Source: Magnetospirillum molischianum DSM 120
GTDB lineage: Bacteria; Pseudomonadota; Alphaproteobacteria; Rhodospirillales; Magnetospirillaceae
Length of the DNA: 64,000 nt
Assembly: GCF_000294655.1 (NCBI RefSeq)
Contig: NZ_CAHP01000020.1
Coordinates: forward strand, 260,033-324,032
Direction: 5' to 3'
Made by a program: the position numbers and the translations under genes. Under the pieces are notes generated by a model, which saw nothing but the letters and a program-made list of their open reading frames with translations, was not told the DNA's origin and did no database searches. Positions 63,859-64,000 of this stretch are shown piece by piece (within the stretch, counting starts at the first letter, position 1; each line of letters starts with the position of its first letter).

Positions 63859-64000
63859 ATGAGCGTTCTTGTCCTCGCCGAACACGAAGCCGGGGCGCTG
63901 AAGCCCGCGACCCTCAACACCGTCGCCGCCGCCGTCCGGCTGGGGGGCGATGTCCATCTTCTGGTCGCCGGAGCGGGTGTTGCCGCCGTGGCCCAGGTCG
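63859..64000 (+). CDS. etfA: Electron-transfer flavoprotein alpha subunit, N-terminal part (cut by window edge)
   Basis: The first 47 codons read MSVLVLAEHEAGALKPATLN and LGGDVHLLVAGAGVAAVAQV, matching the EtfA N-terminal domain. The ATG at 63859 is one base after the etfB stop. The gene runs beyond the window; it is the partner of EtfB for beta-oxidation electron flow. Confidence 0.93.
   Translation, partial: MSVLVLAEHEAGALKPATLNTVAAAVRLGGDVHLLVAGAGVAAVAQV

Overview
This is a GC-rich, densely coded bacterial chromosome segment, most likely from an alphaproteobacterium of the Rhodospirillales type (purple non-sulfur or magnetospirillum-like). The evidence is a complete iron-only (Anf) nitrogenase operon with its own AnfA activator, a DraT nitrogenase ADP-ribosyltransferase, a ModE regulator with two Mop domains, a PraR-like XRE regulator, and alphaproteobacterial forms of ComEC, YqgE and multifunctional FadB. 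The species is an inference; no 16S or other marker lies in the window.

Layout. 1-3.1 kb: a metal P-type ATPase (cut by the window edge) divergent from a MerR regulator, then an MBOAT/SGNH O-acyltransferase pair. 3.3-9.0 kb: YjdM, PhoX phosphatase and rubredoxin, then a sulfide/persulfide module (CoA-disulfide reductase-rhodanese fusion divergent from a BigR/SqrR-type ArsR repressor and two YeeE/YedE permease halves). 9.1-11.3 kb: pabB-pabC. 11.3-17.1 kb: a cobalamin module (B12 riboswitch, TonB receptor, BtuF-BtuC-BtuD transporter, divergent CbiZ). 17.1-26.5 kb: the nitrogenase island, with draT converging on anfHDGKO and two more co-directional genes (a GGCT-fold protein and a PPOX/flavin-split-barrel protein), and anfA divergent from anfH across a 650-bp control region with a textbook sigma-54 promoter. 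26.8-30 kb: MgtC, two small proteins and an unusual NRAMP-like transporter. 30-31.3 kb: a gene-poor patch with a decayed IS5-type transposase and tRNA-Ile(CAU). 31.3-43.8 kb: housekeeping and miscellaneous genes (gltA, gltX, comEC, LivJ-like binding protein, hemerythrin-like protein, FkbM, VanZ, CsbD, XRE, LysR, GNAT, RHH). 44-50.4 kb: a degenerate hybrid sensor kinase with an unknown partner, MaoC, YqgE, SatP and a methyltransferase. 50.5-52 kb: talC and modE. 52.3-64 kb: a long fatty-acid beta-oxidation cluster (SCP2, FadL, FadD, MerR regulator, FadA, FadB, FadE, thioesterase, SDR, EtfB, EtfA cut by the window edge).

How it fits together. The window joins Mo-independent nitrogen fixation to its control: ModE would sense molybdenum, AnfA drives the sigma-54 promoter of anfH, and DraT can switch off the reductase AnfH, which keeps Arg100. 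The B12 genes form one riboswitch-controlled uptake and remodelling unit. The fatty-acid cluster carries two near-identical perfect palindromes in front of its first two transcription units and encodes a LiuR-like MerR regulator that may bind them.

No CRISPR array, prophage or intact insertion sequence was seen. The best leads for something undescribed are the two Anf-operon accessory genes (the GGCT-like one has lost its catalytic Glu), the extended Mo-box overlapping the modE leader, the three-copy palindromic repeat family, the hybrid kinase lacking both phospho-sites, and the NRAMP-like/MgtC operon with a non-canonical metal site. All functions are read from sequence motifs and remembered family features; no database search was run.
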